From Roseococcus microcysteis (lineage in GTDB: Bacteria > Pseudomonadota > Alphaproteobacteria > Acetobacterales > Acetobacteraceae), in assembly GCF_014764365.1 (NCBI RefSeq), contig NZ_CP061718.1, forward strand, positions 2,186,501-2,250,500: DNA of 64,000 nt. The letters run 5' to 3'. Positions 37,604 through 46,051 of this stretch are shown piece after piece. The translations under genes were made by a program, and so were the position numbers. Position 1 is the first letter of the stretch. Every line of letters starts with the position of its first letter. The notes beneath the pieces are model-generated. The model saw nothing but the letters and a program-made list of their open reading frames with translations. It was not told the origin of the DNA and did no database searches.

Positions 37604-38359
37604 TTGTCAGACATTTTCTTGAAAGACATCTGCGTCAGCTTTCCGATCTACGATGGCGCGAACCGCTCCCTCAAATATCGTGTGCTTGAGGCGGGCACCG
37701 GTGGTCGTGTGAAACCCGCAAGCAACGGGCGTATCGTGATCAGCGCCATTGATAATCTGTCGCTCCATATCGGACATGGCGAACGCGTTGCGCTGATCGG
37801 CCATAATGGCGCCGGCAAGACCACGCTGCTTCGTGTAATTGCCGGAATCTACATCCCGCAGACGGGGGATGTGAGGCTGTCCGGAAGCGTGGCGCCACTG
37901 TTCGACACCGGTTTCGGGATGGACCCTGATGCGACCGGCTATGAGAACATACGCCTCCGCAGCCTTTACCTCGGCATGACCAAGCGGGAGGTTGAAGCAC
38001 GTCTGCCCGACATCGAGGCCTTTGCAGGACTGGGCTCCTTCCTGTCCATGCCGCTCCGAACATATTCGGAGGGCATGCGGGCCAGGCTGGCCTTCGCCGT
38101 GTCCACCAGCATCCAACCGGACATCCTCCTGCTGGATGAGCAGATCGCCGCCGGAGATGCCGCCTTCATGGAGCGCGCCGCGCGGCGATTGGACGAACTC
38201 GTTGCGAGATCCGGTATACTTGTCCTCGCGTCGCATTCCGCGGAGGCCGTTATTCGGTTTTGCACACGCGGCATCGTGATGGAGCACGGCAGGCTGATGT
38301 TCGACGGCGCCGTGCAGGATGCCCTCGAGTGGTATGCCGCCAGACGCGCGGCGCCCTGA
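37604..38359 (+). CDS. Polysaccharide ABC exporter ATPase, Wzt/KpsT type without C-terminal sugar-binding domain
   Basis: 251 residues. Walker A G-H-N-G-A-G-K-T-T, signature Y-S-E-G-M-R-A-R-L-A-F and Walker B I-L-L-L-D-E-Q-I-A-A-G-D, the D-E-Q form typical of polysaccharide exporters. It lacks the carbohydrate-binding tail of long Wzt proteins. The TTG at 37604 was chosen: AAAGGA lies 8 bases before it and the protein begins with the family string I-F-L-K-D-I-C-V-S-F. A longer frame from 37493 lies inside the permease gene. The stop codon touches the first base of repeat copy 1. Confidence 0.92.
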   Translation: MSDIFLKDICVSFPIYDGANRSLKYRVLEAGTGGRVKPASNGRIVISAIDNLSLHIGHGERVALIGHNGAGKTTLLRVIAGIYIPQTGDVRLSGSVAPLFDTGFGMDPDATGYENIRLRSLYLGMTKREVEARLPDIEAFAGLGSFLSMPLRTYSEGMRARLAFAVSTSIQPDILLLDEQIAAGDAAFMERAARRLDELVARSGILVLASHSAEAVIRFCTRGIVMEHGRLMFDGAVQDALEWYAARRAAP

Positions 38360-38454
38360 GCGGGATGCGGTGGAATCACTGAGAACGCTGAATCCCGCTC
38401 TCCACAAAGGTGAGAGCAGGCTGCGTGACCGCATGTGAACGCGGCATGCTCTAG
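38358..38454. repeat. Direct repeat, copy 1 (97 bp)
   Basis: Begins GAGCGGGATGC and ends GGCATGCTCTAG. It is nearly identical to 40931-41032 apart from a few substitutions and short indels, and shares the internal pieces CTGAATCCCGC, CTCCACAAAGGT and GCATGTGAACGCGGCATGC. It overlaps the stop codon of the ATPase gene. Not part of a recognisable transposon. Confidence 0.85.
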
Positions 38455-39171
38455 AAAGCATGGCGGCCATCGGGGCGGACGCGCCTTTCGGGCCAGCCGG
38501 ACATGGAAACCGGCGCGCGATACATCCAGCGCCGAGCATCGGCAGGACAGCGGGCGCGACAGGCCTGAGGCACGGCAGCCCCGCGATCCCCGACCAGCGT
38601 CACCGCCTCAGGCGCGAACTCGCGGCTGCATGGCCTTCGCCCCATGCAAGGGTCTCGGCACTCAACCCGACAGGTTTGAGGTTTCGGTCAACGATCCGTT
38701 GGCGAGGGCAGGAGAGTGCGGGAACGCCTTCTGCCACCCTGGACAACGCGGCGCATATGCGCTCCGGCTTTGGGGGCAGCCAGACATCATCCTGATCGGA
38801 GCGCGCCACCTATCGTGCATCCTGCGGCGTCCGCGCCAGCAGGCCTATGGAACTGGATTGCGGGGCAGGTGATAAATGCGATAGGCCATCCAGCGCCCCC
38901 CTCCATTGATCTCCTCTCCGCCTGGGATCGGGTGGCGTCGGCGAAGGTGGCGGACACGCCGGCTTCGACGGGCGTGCAGGGCTTGCTTGGCCGGCCGACC
39001 TGATGGTGGGCATGGAGCGACGAAGCCCCAACTCTGACCGATCCAGGACTCCATGTTGGACGATAACGTGTCATTGAACGACCTGCCCGCAAAAGCCGCA
39101 GACGGCAATTTCCTTCGGGGCATCGCCGATGGCCAGGGCGGCATGCCGCCTGTCGGCGGCGGTCTGGACCG
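38455..39171. other. Long region without an intact gene
   Basis: About 720 bases between repeat copy 1 and the first sulfotransferase. Apart from the glycosyltransferase remnant at 38600-38809 (minus strand), I see no credible coding region, and open frames here lack family motifs. The right part (38880-39170) is mixed sequence with no recognisable promoter. It looks like debris left by rearrangement. Confidence 0.5.
38600..38809 (-). pseudogene. Remnant of a GT2-family glycosyltransferase (rhamnosyltransferase-like)
   Basis: An open stretch on the minus strand translates to S-D-Q-D-D-V-W-L-P-P-K-P-E-R, followed by P-A-L-S-C-P-R-Q-R-I-V-D. This is the acceptor-side motif of GT2 rhamnosyltransferases (D-Q-D-D-V-W-L-P-x-K). 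The N-terminal A-fold expected before it is missing; a TAG stops the frame two codons upstream, and no continuation of the enzyme is visible after it. It is a decayed fragment of a gene once in this polysaccharide locus. Confidence 0.6.
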
Positions 39172-40149
39172 ATGACGCCACCCCCCTTGTCCGGGCATGC
39201 CTGTATCGTCCTTGGCATGCATCGCAGCGGCACATCCGCGCTCACCCATCTGCTCGCCTGCCTCGGGGCGAACCTGCCGCTGCGGCTGAGCCCTCCGGGG
39301 CCGGACAATCCCGAAGGTTATTTCGAACCGTCCGCGCTGGTGGTCCTGCACGAGCGCCTGCTGTCCGCCGCGGGCTCCGTCTGGTTCGATGTAAGGCCAT
39401 TTTCCCTCGCCGCGGCGCCACCCGAGGTTGCCGAGGCCCTGATCGGCGAGTTGGTGGAGGCCGTGGCCGCGGAGTTTTCCGATGCCGCGCTGCCGGTCAT
39501 CAAGGACCCGAGGATGTGCCGCTTCTTTCCCCTGTTCCGGCGGATCCTCGGGTTGGCGGGGCGGGAGGCCTGCGTGGTGATGGCCCTGCGCCATCCGGCG
39601 GAAGTGGCCACTTCGCTCGCGGTGCGGAACCAGATGTCGGCCAGCTATGCCGGCCTGCTCTGGGCGCGGCACATGATCGCCGCGGAACGGGACAGCCGCG
39701 ACCTGCCGCGCATCACCGTGCGCTATGAAGACATGCTTGCGGACTGGCGGGGAACCGCTGCCCGCATTCGCACCCTGCCAGGCCCCTGGCACGCCGAAGA
39801 CCCGGAGGTGGCGCCCGTGAAGCCGTCGCTGCGCCACCATCACGCGCTTCGGTCCAGCGACGTGTTCGGTCCTGCCATCGGCACGCGGCTCGACCGCCTC
39901 CATGCCACTCTCTCGCGCCTTGCGGAGACGGATGACGCGGCCGGGCAGGCGGAGGTGGATGCGGCGGCGGAGGCGGTCCTCTCCTGCGCGGCGGGATTTT
40001 CGCTCTCCACCGAGATGGAATTCCTCCATCACCGCCTCACGGCGGAGCATCCGGCCTGGAAATCCGATGATCCCCTGCGGGACGGCGCGGCGCTGGCGGC
40101 GCTTTTCGAGCGCCTCAACAGGTCGCTGCCCGGGGGCCTCGGCGTGTGA
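39172..40149 (+). CDS. Sulfotransferase-family protein 1
   Basis: 325 residues. The PAPS 5'-phosphosulfate loop is G-M-H-R-S-G-T-S-A-L near residue 15, and the 3'-phosphate strand is A-L-R-H-P-A-E-V-A-T-S-L. Another conserved string is V-I-K-D-P-R-M-C-R-F-F. It would transfer sulfate from PAPS to a sugar or protein; in this locus a surface polysaccharide is the likely acceptor. The start ATG at 39172 lies inside a run of mixed sequence without a strong ribosome site, so the exact start is unsure. Adjoins sulfotransferase 2 with a one-base stop/start overlap. Confidence 0.82.
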   Translation: MTPPPLSGHACIVLGMHRSGTSALTHLLACLGANLPLRLSPPGPDNPEGYFEPSALVVLHERLLSAAGSVWFDVRPFSLAAAPPEVAEALIGELVEAVAAEFSDAALPVIKDPRMCRFFPLFRRILGLAGREACVVMALRHPAEVATSLAVRNQMSASYAGLLWARHMIAAERDSRDLPRITVRYEDMLADWRGTAARIRTLPGPWHAEDPEVAPVKPSLRHHHALRSSDVFGPAIGTRLDRLHATLSRLAETDDAAGQAEVDAAAEAVLSCAAGFSLSTEMEFLHHRLTAEHPAWKSDDPLRDGAALAALFERLNRSLPGGLGV

Positions 40150-40946
40150 TGGAACGGGTCGGCCTGTTCATCGCCGGCGTGCAGAAGGCGGGCACCACCA
40201 GCCTCGACGCCTATCTGCGCCTCCACCCCGGCCTCATCGGCCCCTCGGTCAAGGAAACCCACGTCTTCGACGACGAGACGCTGGACTGGAGCCAGCCGCC
40301 GGATGAGCGGCTGCATGCCTTCTATCCGCCCGCGCGGCGGGATGAACTCCGGTTCGAGGCAACCCCCATCACCAGTTTCTGGCCCCCCGCCCTGGCACGG
40401 GTCCGGCGCTACAATCCACACGCGCGGATCGTCATCATCCTGCGGGATCCCATTGAGCGGGCCTGGTCCCAATGGTGCATGCAGCGGCACCATGGGACGG
40501 AGCCCCTGGCCTTCGCGGAGGCGATCAGGGAGGGCCGGCGGCGCCTGGAAGCCGGCGCGCCGGAATCCGCCTGGCGCCTGTTCTCCTATGTGGAACGGGG
40601 CATGTACGCGGCCCAGCTCCGCCGGGCGCTGATGCTGTTCTCCGACAAGCAGGTGCTGCTGCTCGACCACGCGACCCTGTTCCGCGATGTGGCGGGCGCG
40701 CTGCGACGGATCGCCGATTTCGCCAATATCGCCCCCTTCCCGCGGGTGCCCCACATCCGGGCCAATTCCAACCCCTATCCGCAGGACGGGCCGTCGCCGG
40801 CCGACATCGCCTATTTGCGGGGAGTGTTCGCCGAGGATGCGCGAGAGGCGGTGCAACTCGCCGGCATCGAGGCCAGCCACTGGCCCACCTTGCAGGACGG
40901 ACCGACCCTTGAAAGCAGCACTATGTCCTGGAGCGGGATGCGTTGA
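40149..40946 (+). CDS. Sulfotransferase-family protein 2
   Basis: 265 residues with the PAPS loop G-V-Q-K-A-G-T-T-S-L near residue 9, the strand I-I-L-R-D-P-I-E-R-A-W-S-Q-W (3'-phosphate-binding Arg and Ser) and K-E-T-H-V-F after the second strand. It resembles heparan or LPS sulfotransferases. The start is 40149, with a GTG one codon earlier possible. The last five residues (W-S-G-M-R) and the stop are encoded by repeat copy 2, so the natural C-terminus may have been replaced when the repeat arrived. Confidence 0.88.
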   Translation: MERVGLFIAGVQKAGTTSLDAYLRLHPGLIGPSVKETHVFDDETLDWSQPPDERLHAFYPPARRDELRFEATPITSFWPPALARVRRYNPHARIVIILRDPIERAWSQWCMQRHHGTEPLAFAEAIREGRRRLEAGAPESAWRLFSYVERGMYAAQLRRALMLFSDKQVLLLDHATLFRDVAGALRRIADFANIAPFPRVPHIRANSNPYPQDGPSPADIAYLRGVFAEDAREAVQLAGIEASHWPTLQDGPTLESSTMSWSGMR

Positions 40947-41032
40947 GGTGGAATCACCGAACACGCTGAATCCCGCGCTCCACAAAGGTTGGAGCAGGCT
41001 GCGTGAACGCATGTGAACGCGGCATGCTCTAG
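40931..41032. repeat. Direct repeat, copy 2 (102 bp)
   Basis: Same orientation and near-identical to 38358-38454. It carries the stop codon of sulfotransferase 2 (TGA 40944-40946) near its left end and the stop codon of the convergent membrane protein (TAG, 41029-41031 on the minus strand) at its right end. The two copies bracket a 2.6-kb segment holding both sulfotransferases. Confidence 0.85.
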
Positions 41033-42357
41033 GCGACAGCCCGCTTCGGCGCCGCGGCGAGATGGGCGAGGGCGCCGCAGCAGGCGACAGGCAGCAGGAA
41101 AAGGTAGCGCACATCGCAGGCGATGCCGATGAGGGCGAAGCTGCCGGCGAAGGCGAGCGCGGCCGCGAGAAGCCCGACCATCGTCGCATCGCCCGTCGCG
41201 CGGCGCCGCAGCAGCAGGGCGCCGAGCCCCACGGCCAGAAGCGCCCAGGCGCCGTTCAGGAACAGGGGCGTGCCGAACCATCGGGTCGCATAGGCATAGA
41301 GCGCGCTGTCCTGCGGGCGGGAACCGCGGGTGAGGCCCAAGGAGGTGATCGGCCCGGCGGGCCCCTCCACGCCGATCCAGACCGGCAGGCATTCACGGAT
41401 GTCGGGCGGCAGCACCATCCAGCGGAACACCGCCGCCCGATGGGCGAGCCATGCGCCGGGATTGTCCCGCACCATCTGCCACCATTGCCCGCTGTCACCG
41501 CCGGCCTGGGCGAAATAGGCGATGACCTCCGGCGCCGCCTTCACCCGGTCGAGCCGGCTCGCCTCGTAGAGCCGGCGGAAATCGGCGGCCACCCGCGCCG
41601 CCTCCGGCGTATCGGCCTCCGCGCCCCTGAAGGGCGGCGCGCCATGGGCGACCATCCCCACCATGTCATACTGCCGCAGCGCCGTCAGGGCGAAGGTGAC
41701 GCCGTTTCCCAGGGGCTGCGTCGCCGCGAGGCGGATGCCCGCCTGGGTGCCCAGCAGGCCAAGGCCGGTCACCAGAAGCCAGAGGCCCGCCGCTGCCAAC
41801 CGCCTGCGCAGGCGCACCGGCGGCGGCATCCGCCAGGCGAGGGCCGCCGCCGCGAAGAGCGGCACCACCAGCCCGTTCTGGCGCGTGGCGGCGGCGAGGG
41901 CGGCCAGCACCGCGGCCGCGCCCAGCCAGGCCAGGCGGGTCGGGCGCCGTTCCTCCCGTTCCGCCTGCACCAGGCAGGCGAAGGTGGAGAGGGCGAGATT
42001 GGCAAACAGCACGTCCTTCCAGACGATGCCCTGGTAGATCAGCAGGAATGGCGTGACGAGAAGCAGGATCAGGGCGGCGCCCGCCAGCCGGTTCAGGGGG
42101 CGGCGCGCCGCATCGCCGCCGGCCAGCGCCAGGATCGGCAGGTAGAAAAGGGCGGAGGCGAAGACGAGATACAGCGCCGTGCCGGGAAGAACCCGATCGA
42201 ACACCCCGAGCAGCGCCGACATGATCGGCGGATGGAAACCGCCGAAGACGCCGCTCCGCCCTTCGGCAAATTGAACGATGGAATCAAAGGACAGGTGCCC
42301 CGGCGCATTCACCGCGAGCGAAATGAGCCAGATGAGGATGATCAGCCCGCGCATCAT
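41029..42357 (-). CDS. Polytopic membrane protein, probable GT-C-type glycosyltransferase or flippase-related
   Basis: 442 residues with about ten hydrophobic helices. The N-terminus reads I-I-L-I-W-L-I-S-L-A-V-N, and the first periplasmic loop contains P-G-H-L-S-F-D-S-I-V-Q-F, similar in position to the loop of GT-C enzymes; I could not place it in a named family. A second large loop spans about residues 225-310. Start 42357, with an ATG one codon later. It is convergent to sulfotransferase 2 and follows the GT8-like gene by 90 bases on the same strand. Confidence 0.7.
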   Translation of the reverse strand: MMRGLIILIWLISLAVNAPGHLSFDSIVQFAEGRSGVFGGFHPPIMSALLGVFDRVLPGTALYLVFASALFYLPILALAGGDAARRPLNRLAGAALILLLVTPFLLIYQGIVWKDVLFANLALSTFACLVQAEREERRPTRLAWLGAAAVLAALAAATRQNGLVVPLFAAAALAWRMPPPVRLRRRLAAAGLWLLVTGLGLLGTQAGIRLAATQPLGNGVTFALTALRQYDMVGMVAHGAPPFRGAEADTPEAARVAADFRRLYEASRLDRVKAAPEVIAYFAQAGGDSGQWWQMVRDNPGAWLAHRAAVFRWMVLPPDIRECLPVWIGVEGPAGPITSLGLTRGSRPQDSALYAYATRWFGTPLFLNGAWALLAVGLGALLLRRRATGDATMVGLLAAALAFAGSFALIGIACDVRYLFLLPVACCGALAHLAAAPKRAVA

Positions 42358-42447
42358 GCCCTCGTCATCTCTCGCCCGGCGAGGCAGGCCGGCCCCATGA
42401 ACCGGTCGCGGCGCCAACCGCCAAGCCGCGCGCGATGCGCGGCAGGC

Positions 42448-43479
42448 TCATGCGGGATATCCCGCGAGGCGCGCGAAGTCCCCGGAGGCAAGCGCGAATG
42501 GGTCCTCCACCTGCGCCCGCAATGCGGCGTCCGCACGCCAGGCCCGGCGATGGGCGCGGGGAATGGGCTGCCCGTCCGCATGGGTGCCATAGGCCCACCA
42601 GCCAGCCGGCAGGCCCGCCGGCGCATGGTCCGCGAGTGCGGTCGCATACCAGGTCATCACCTCGTCCAGCGCGCTGTCGGAGCCGGCATGGCGCTCCAGC
42701 ATGGGGCGCCCGACACTGGTGAACTTGGTGAAGTGGAAGAAGCGGAGCGGGGCGCCGGCCGCCCGGATCACCCCGTCCTGCCCGATGGAAAGCGGGCGGT
42801 TGACCAGGTTCCAGCTTGCGACATTGCAACCGGGATCGCGCAGGATGTGGGTGGAGGGGAAGAAGGCCGGCACATGGTCGCACCACCGCTGGTCCGTGAA
42901 CAGGCCGCCGGGAATGTCGTCCACGCAGAACAGGCGCAGCCGGTCCGCCCACCAGCGGGCGAAGCGCCGGCCCTCGGGCCGCGCGGACACGGCGATGAAG
43001 CCGAGATTGTAGATGCCGTGCTTCAGGGCGCCGATTTCATGGTCCAGCACGCCGGCCAGCGTCGGCTCCGGGTCCAGAAGGTGCGGGGTCAGCACGATGT
43101 CGGCCTGTTCCAGCCGCTCGACGATGCCGGTGAGGGGGGCGAAGACGGCGATGTCGGGATCGAGATAGACCACCCGCCCCGCCCCCCGCGCCTGCATGTG
43201 CAGCAGCATCGCGCCCTTCACGGCGGTGCAGGCCTCCACGATGTCATGGCCGAACAGCCAGCTGCGCGGATGGGGAAGGGGCAACTCCTCGGCCGGCACC
43301 ACATGGTCGAAGGCCGCCGTCAACGCCTCCATCGAGAAGCCGGGAGGCGGAACGTCCACCAGGCACAGCCACAGCACCCAGTCCGGATGCATGCGGCGCA
43401 GGCTGGTGGCGAGCACCATGGCGCGGTCGGCATAGGCGAGGGATGCCGAGGTGAAGCAGTGCATGGCGGTGTCAGCCAT
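42448..43479 (-). CDS. Glycosyltransferase, GT8-like nucleotide-diphospho-sugar transferase
   Basis: 343 residues. It starts H-C-F-T-S-A-S-L-A-Y-A-D-R-A and has the metal-binding D-P-D-I-A-V-F (a DxD motif) preceded by R-V-V-Y-L, and the acceptor-side strings N-L-G-F-I-A-V and F-F-H-F-T-K-F. This matches the putative-nucleotide-diphospho-sugar-transferase group in bacterial polysaccharide clusters. Start 43479 overlaps the RgpF-GT4 stop by eight bases, so translation is coupled. Confidence 0.8.
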   Translation of the reverse strand: MADTAMHCFTSASLAYADRAMVLATSLRRMHPDWVLWLCLVDVPPPGFSMEALTAAFDHVVPAEELPLPHPRSWLFGHDIVEACTAVKGAMLLHMQARGAGRVVYLDPDIAVFAPLTGIVERLEQADIVLTPHLLDPEPTLAGVLDHEIGALKHGIYNLGFIAVSARPEGRRFARWWADRLRLFCVDDIPGGLFTDQRWCDHVPAFFPSTHILRDPGCNVASWNLVNRPLSIGQDGVIRAAGAPLRFFHFTKFTSVGRPMLERHAGSDSALDEVMTWYATALADHAPAGLPAGWWAYGTHADGQPIPRAHRRAWRADAALRAQVEDPFALASGDFARLAGYPA

Positions 43480-46051
43480 GTCGCGCCAGTGCCCGCTTTC
43501 GGGCATCGGCCCGCTGTGCCAGCAGCCATTCCGCAGTGCCGCCGCCGAACAGCAGCATGTGGCGTGTGGCCGGCGACCGGGCGCAGGCGTCCTGGATGGC
43601 GCCGGAGATGAACAGCGCCTCCAGCGCCTTGGCATCCGCGACGACCAGCCCCTGGTCCGGCGCGGCCTCGGCGATGGCGGCGGGGATGTGGCCCGCCCCC
43701 GGATGGGTGATGAGCAGGGCGCCCGCTGCCAGGGCCTCATGCGCGGAGAAGGAAAAGGTCTCGAAGCACTGCGACCAGTTGATGACCACATCCACCCCCT
43801 CGGCCGCGATGGCATCGGCCATGGCGGTCGGGCAGGCGGGCGTCACCTCCACCTGCACGTGGCGCACGCCTGACGGCAGCGGGCAGCCCAGGTCGAGCCC
43901 GAGCTGGAGGAACTCGTATCGCTCATCGCCGGCCAGCCGCTCGGCCAGCCCTGCGAATGTGGTCCAGCCCTTGTGCGTGCTGCGAACGCCGAGATGCGCG
44001 ATGCGCAGGCGACGCCCCTGCACGCGCCAGGACGCGGCGGAGGGCAGCGGCCGGAGGCGAAGCGGCGGCACCACATCGCCCGGCGCGAACGCCTCCGCGA
44101 GGCCCATGCGTTCGCGCCAGAAGGTGAGAGCGGTGCGGGAGGGCGCGAGGAAGGTGGGCCTGCTCGCCTCGAAGAAGGCACGCAGCCGGTCCATATGCCC
44201 GCGCCGTCCGGCGCCATGGGCGCAGACGCCGCAGGCGGCCGAGCCCGCTGGCGGCGCGCCGCAGAAGGCGATGTCGTTTCTCAACAAGAATGGATTGGGG
44301 CACAGCGTCCCGAAATCATGCAGCCAGACGATGGCTCGCGGCGATTGCGCGGCCTGGTGCAGGGCCAGCACCTGTTCCGGGGCATGGCCGCCAAAATGGT
44401 GGATGATGGTCCCGAGAATGGCGTTCTCCCGGCCGAGATCGGACATGAGGCCCATCAGGTCCCCCACCCGCGCCACACCCAGGGGCACGCCATCCAGCCT
44501 GACGGAAAGGCTGCCGGGCTCGGCCGGGGCAAGGCGGTCGCTCGGGCTCAGGGGCGAGAGGTGCAGATAGCCCAGGCCTTCGCCGGCGAAGGCCTGTTGC
44601 TCGCCATGGATGACGTTCTGCACGCCGCCCGTGTTGATCGCATAATCATCGTGGCTGAAGCTGACGGCGAGCGGGGCGCGGGAGACCGCGCGCGCCAGGG
44701 CCTCCGCCGCCAGCGTCGGCAGGGCCGGCGCGGGAGGGCCGGCATTCCGGCTCCGCATCCAGGCCGAGCGAAGCTGCGCCTCCCATGGTTTTTCAACCGC
44801 CCGTGGGAGGGGCGGCTCCGGCAGGGGTGCCGGGGCGTCCACCTCCGGGGGGGCCGCTTGTTGCGTCGCGGGCTGCGGGAGGGGCCGCGCCCGCCGTCGC
44901 ATGGGCCGCTCCATCGAGGCGAGATGGTCTTCCAGCAGCGGGATGGAGACCGGCGCATCGGCGGGGATCAGGTCGCGCCACTGCACCGCGGCGAGGATGC
45001 GCTCCGGATTGCGCTGCACCAGCTCCGTCTTGAGGAAGGGAAAGCCGCACCGGCGCACGAGAAGCCCGGCGAAGTGGTGGGCGGGGTTCAACGGCAGGTC
45101 GAGCAGCTGGCGTCGCAGCCCGAACAGGCCGGGGTCGCTGGCCCGCAGGCGGCCGGCGGGAAGTTCAGCGAACAGGGCGGCCACGTCCGTGTCCGAGCGC
45201 AACAATTCCGCTTCCAGCGCCTCGTAGTTCCACAGCGCCGCGACGCGGTGGCCGAGATCGCGCATGTGCCCGCTCAGGGCCACCTCGAAGCGCTTCACCA
45301 TCCGGCGCTTGCGCACGCTGAGCCGCCCGGCGGCGATGAAGCCCGCGAGATCGGCGACGACATCGCCGCCCCGGGCGAGCAGGAAGTAGGATTGCAGATG
45401 CGGGGCGTGCTGGACGCTGTCCGTCATGCCGAACAGGCCCTCGCCGCCCGCCCGCATCTGGGCCAGGCAACCATCCAGCGGATGGATGGGGCCGAGGACG
45501 GAATCATTGACCAGCAGCAATTCGTCCAGACCCGCCGTGAGGTCGGGCAGGAGCGCGATGGCATCCGCCCAGCTCCCGAAATCCAGCCCGAAATTGCGCC
45601 GGTGCAGGGCGATCTCCACGCTGTCCCCGATGGTCGCGAAATCCTGGTCCGTGAAGCGGGGGGAGGCGGACACGAAGATGACGCGGAAGCCCAGGCGCGC
45701 ATAATCCCGCACCTGCCGGGCCACCATGGCGCTGATGCCGGAATGGGGGGCGAAATGGGAGTAGATCGCCACCGAGCGTCCTTGCCCGCCCCCCGCGCCG
45801 GTGAAGCGACGCAGCAGCCGGTCTTCCGCGCCGCGCCGGTTTTCCCACGCATCCAGAAGGGCGTCGCGGCCGGCAAGGCCTGCATTCCAAAGACCAAGCC
45901 CGACCTTGGCGAATGGCTTGACCGCCATGTGCAGAAGCCGCCCGCGGCGCCCCCGTCGGCACCGATAGGGCATGTCGCTCAGGTCTGTCAGGCCCTGGCG
46001 CCACCCCGGCGCCACCTTATTGACCGCGAAGAAAATCCCGTCTTGATCCAT
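43472..46051 (-). CDS. Fusion of RgpF-like rhamnan synthesis domain and GT4 glycosyltransferase
   Basis: 859 residues. Residues about 90-370 match the RgpF family: V-A-I-Y-S-H-F-A-P-H-S-G-I-S, F-V-S-A-S-P and L-L-L-V-N-D-S-V-L-G-P. A proline-rich linker (about 390-470) leads to a C-terminal GT4-type domain with H-D-D-Y-A-I-N-T-G-G-V-Q-N, H-L-G-V-R-S-T-H-K-G-W and a C-F-E-T-F-S-F-S-A-H-E-A-L strand that carries the donor-binding Glu pair. Start ATG at 46051 (a TTG three codons earlier is weaker). Probably builds a rhamnose-containing glycan. Confidence 0.85.
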   Translation of the reverse strand: MDQDGIFFAVNKVAPGWRQGLTDLSDMPYRCRRGRRGRLLHMAVKPFAKVGLGLWNAGLAGRDALLDAWENRRGAEDRLLRRFTGAGGGQGRSVAIYSHFAPHSGISAMVARQVRDYARLGFRVIFVSASPRFTDQDFATIGDSVEIALHRRNFGLDFGSWADAIALLPDLTAGLDELLLVNDSVLGPIHPLDGCLAQMRAGGEGLFGMTDSVQHAPHLQSYFLLARGGDVVADLAGFIAAGRLSVRKRRMVKRFEVALSGHMRDLGHRVAALWNYEALEAELLRSDTDVAALFAELPAGRLRASDPGLFGLRRQLLDLPLNPAHHFAGLLVRRCGFPFLKTELVQRNPERILAAVQWRDLIPADAPVSIPLLEDHLASMERPMRRRARPLPQPATQQAAPPEVDAPAPLPEPPLPRAVEKPWEAQLRSAWMRSRNAGPPAPALPTLAAEALARAVSRAPLAVSFSHDDYAINTGGVQNVIHGEQQAFAGEGLGYLHLSPLSPSDRLAPAEPGSLSVRLDGVPLGVARVGDLMGLMSDLGRENAILGTIIHHFGGHAPEQVLALHQAAQSPRAIVWLHDFGTLCPNPFLLRNDIAFCGAPPAGSAACGVCAHGAGRRGHMDRLRAFFEASRPTFLAPSRTALTFWRERMGLAEAFAPGDVVPPLRLRPLPSAASWRVQGRRLRIAHLGVRSTHKGWTTFAGLAERLAGDERYEFLQLGLDLGCPLPSGVRHVQVEVTPACPTAMADAIAAEGVDVVINWSQCFETFSFSAHEALAAGALLITHPGAGHIPAAIAEAAPDQGLVVADAKALEALFISGAIQDACARSPATRHMLLFGGGTAEWLLAQRADARKRALARHG

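Noticed and set aside
38880-39170. Possible insertion-sequence remnant before the first sulfotransferase
   Set aside because: No transposase motif or terminal inverted repeat could be identified.
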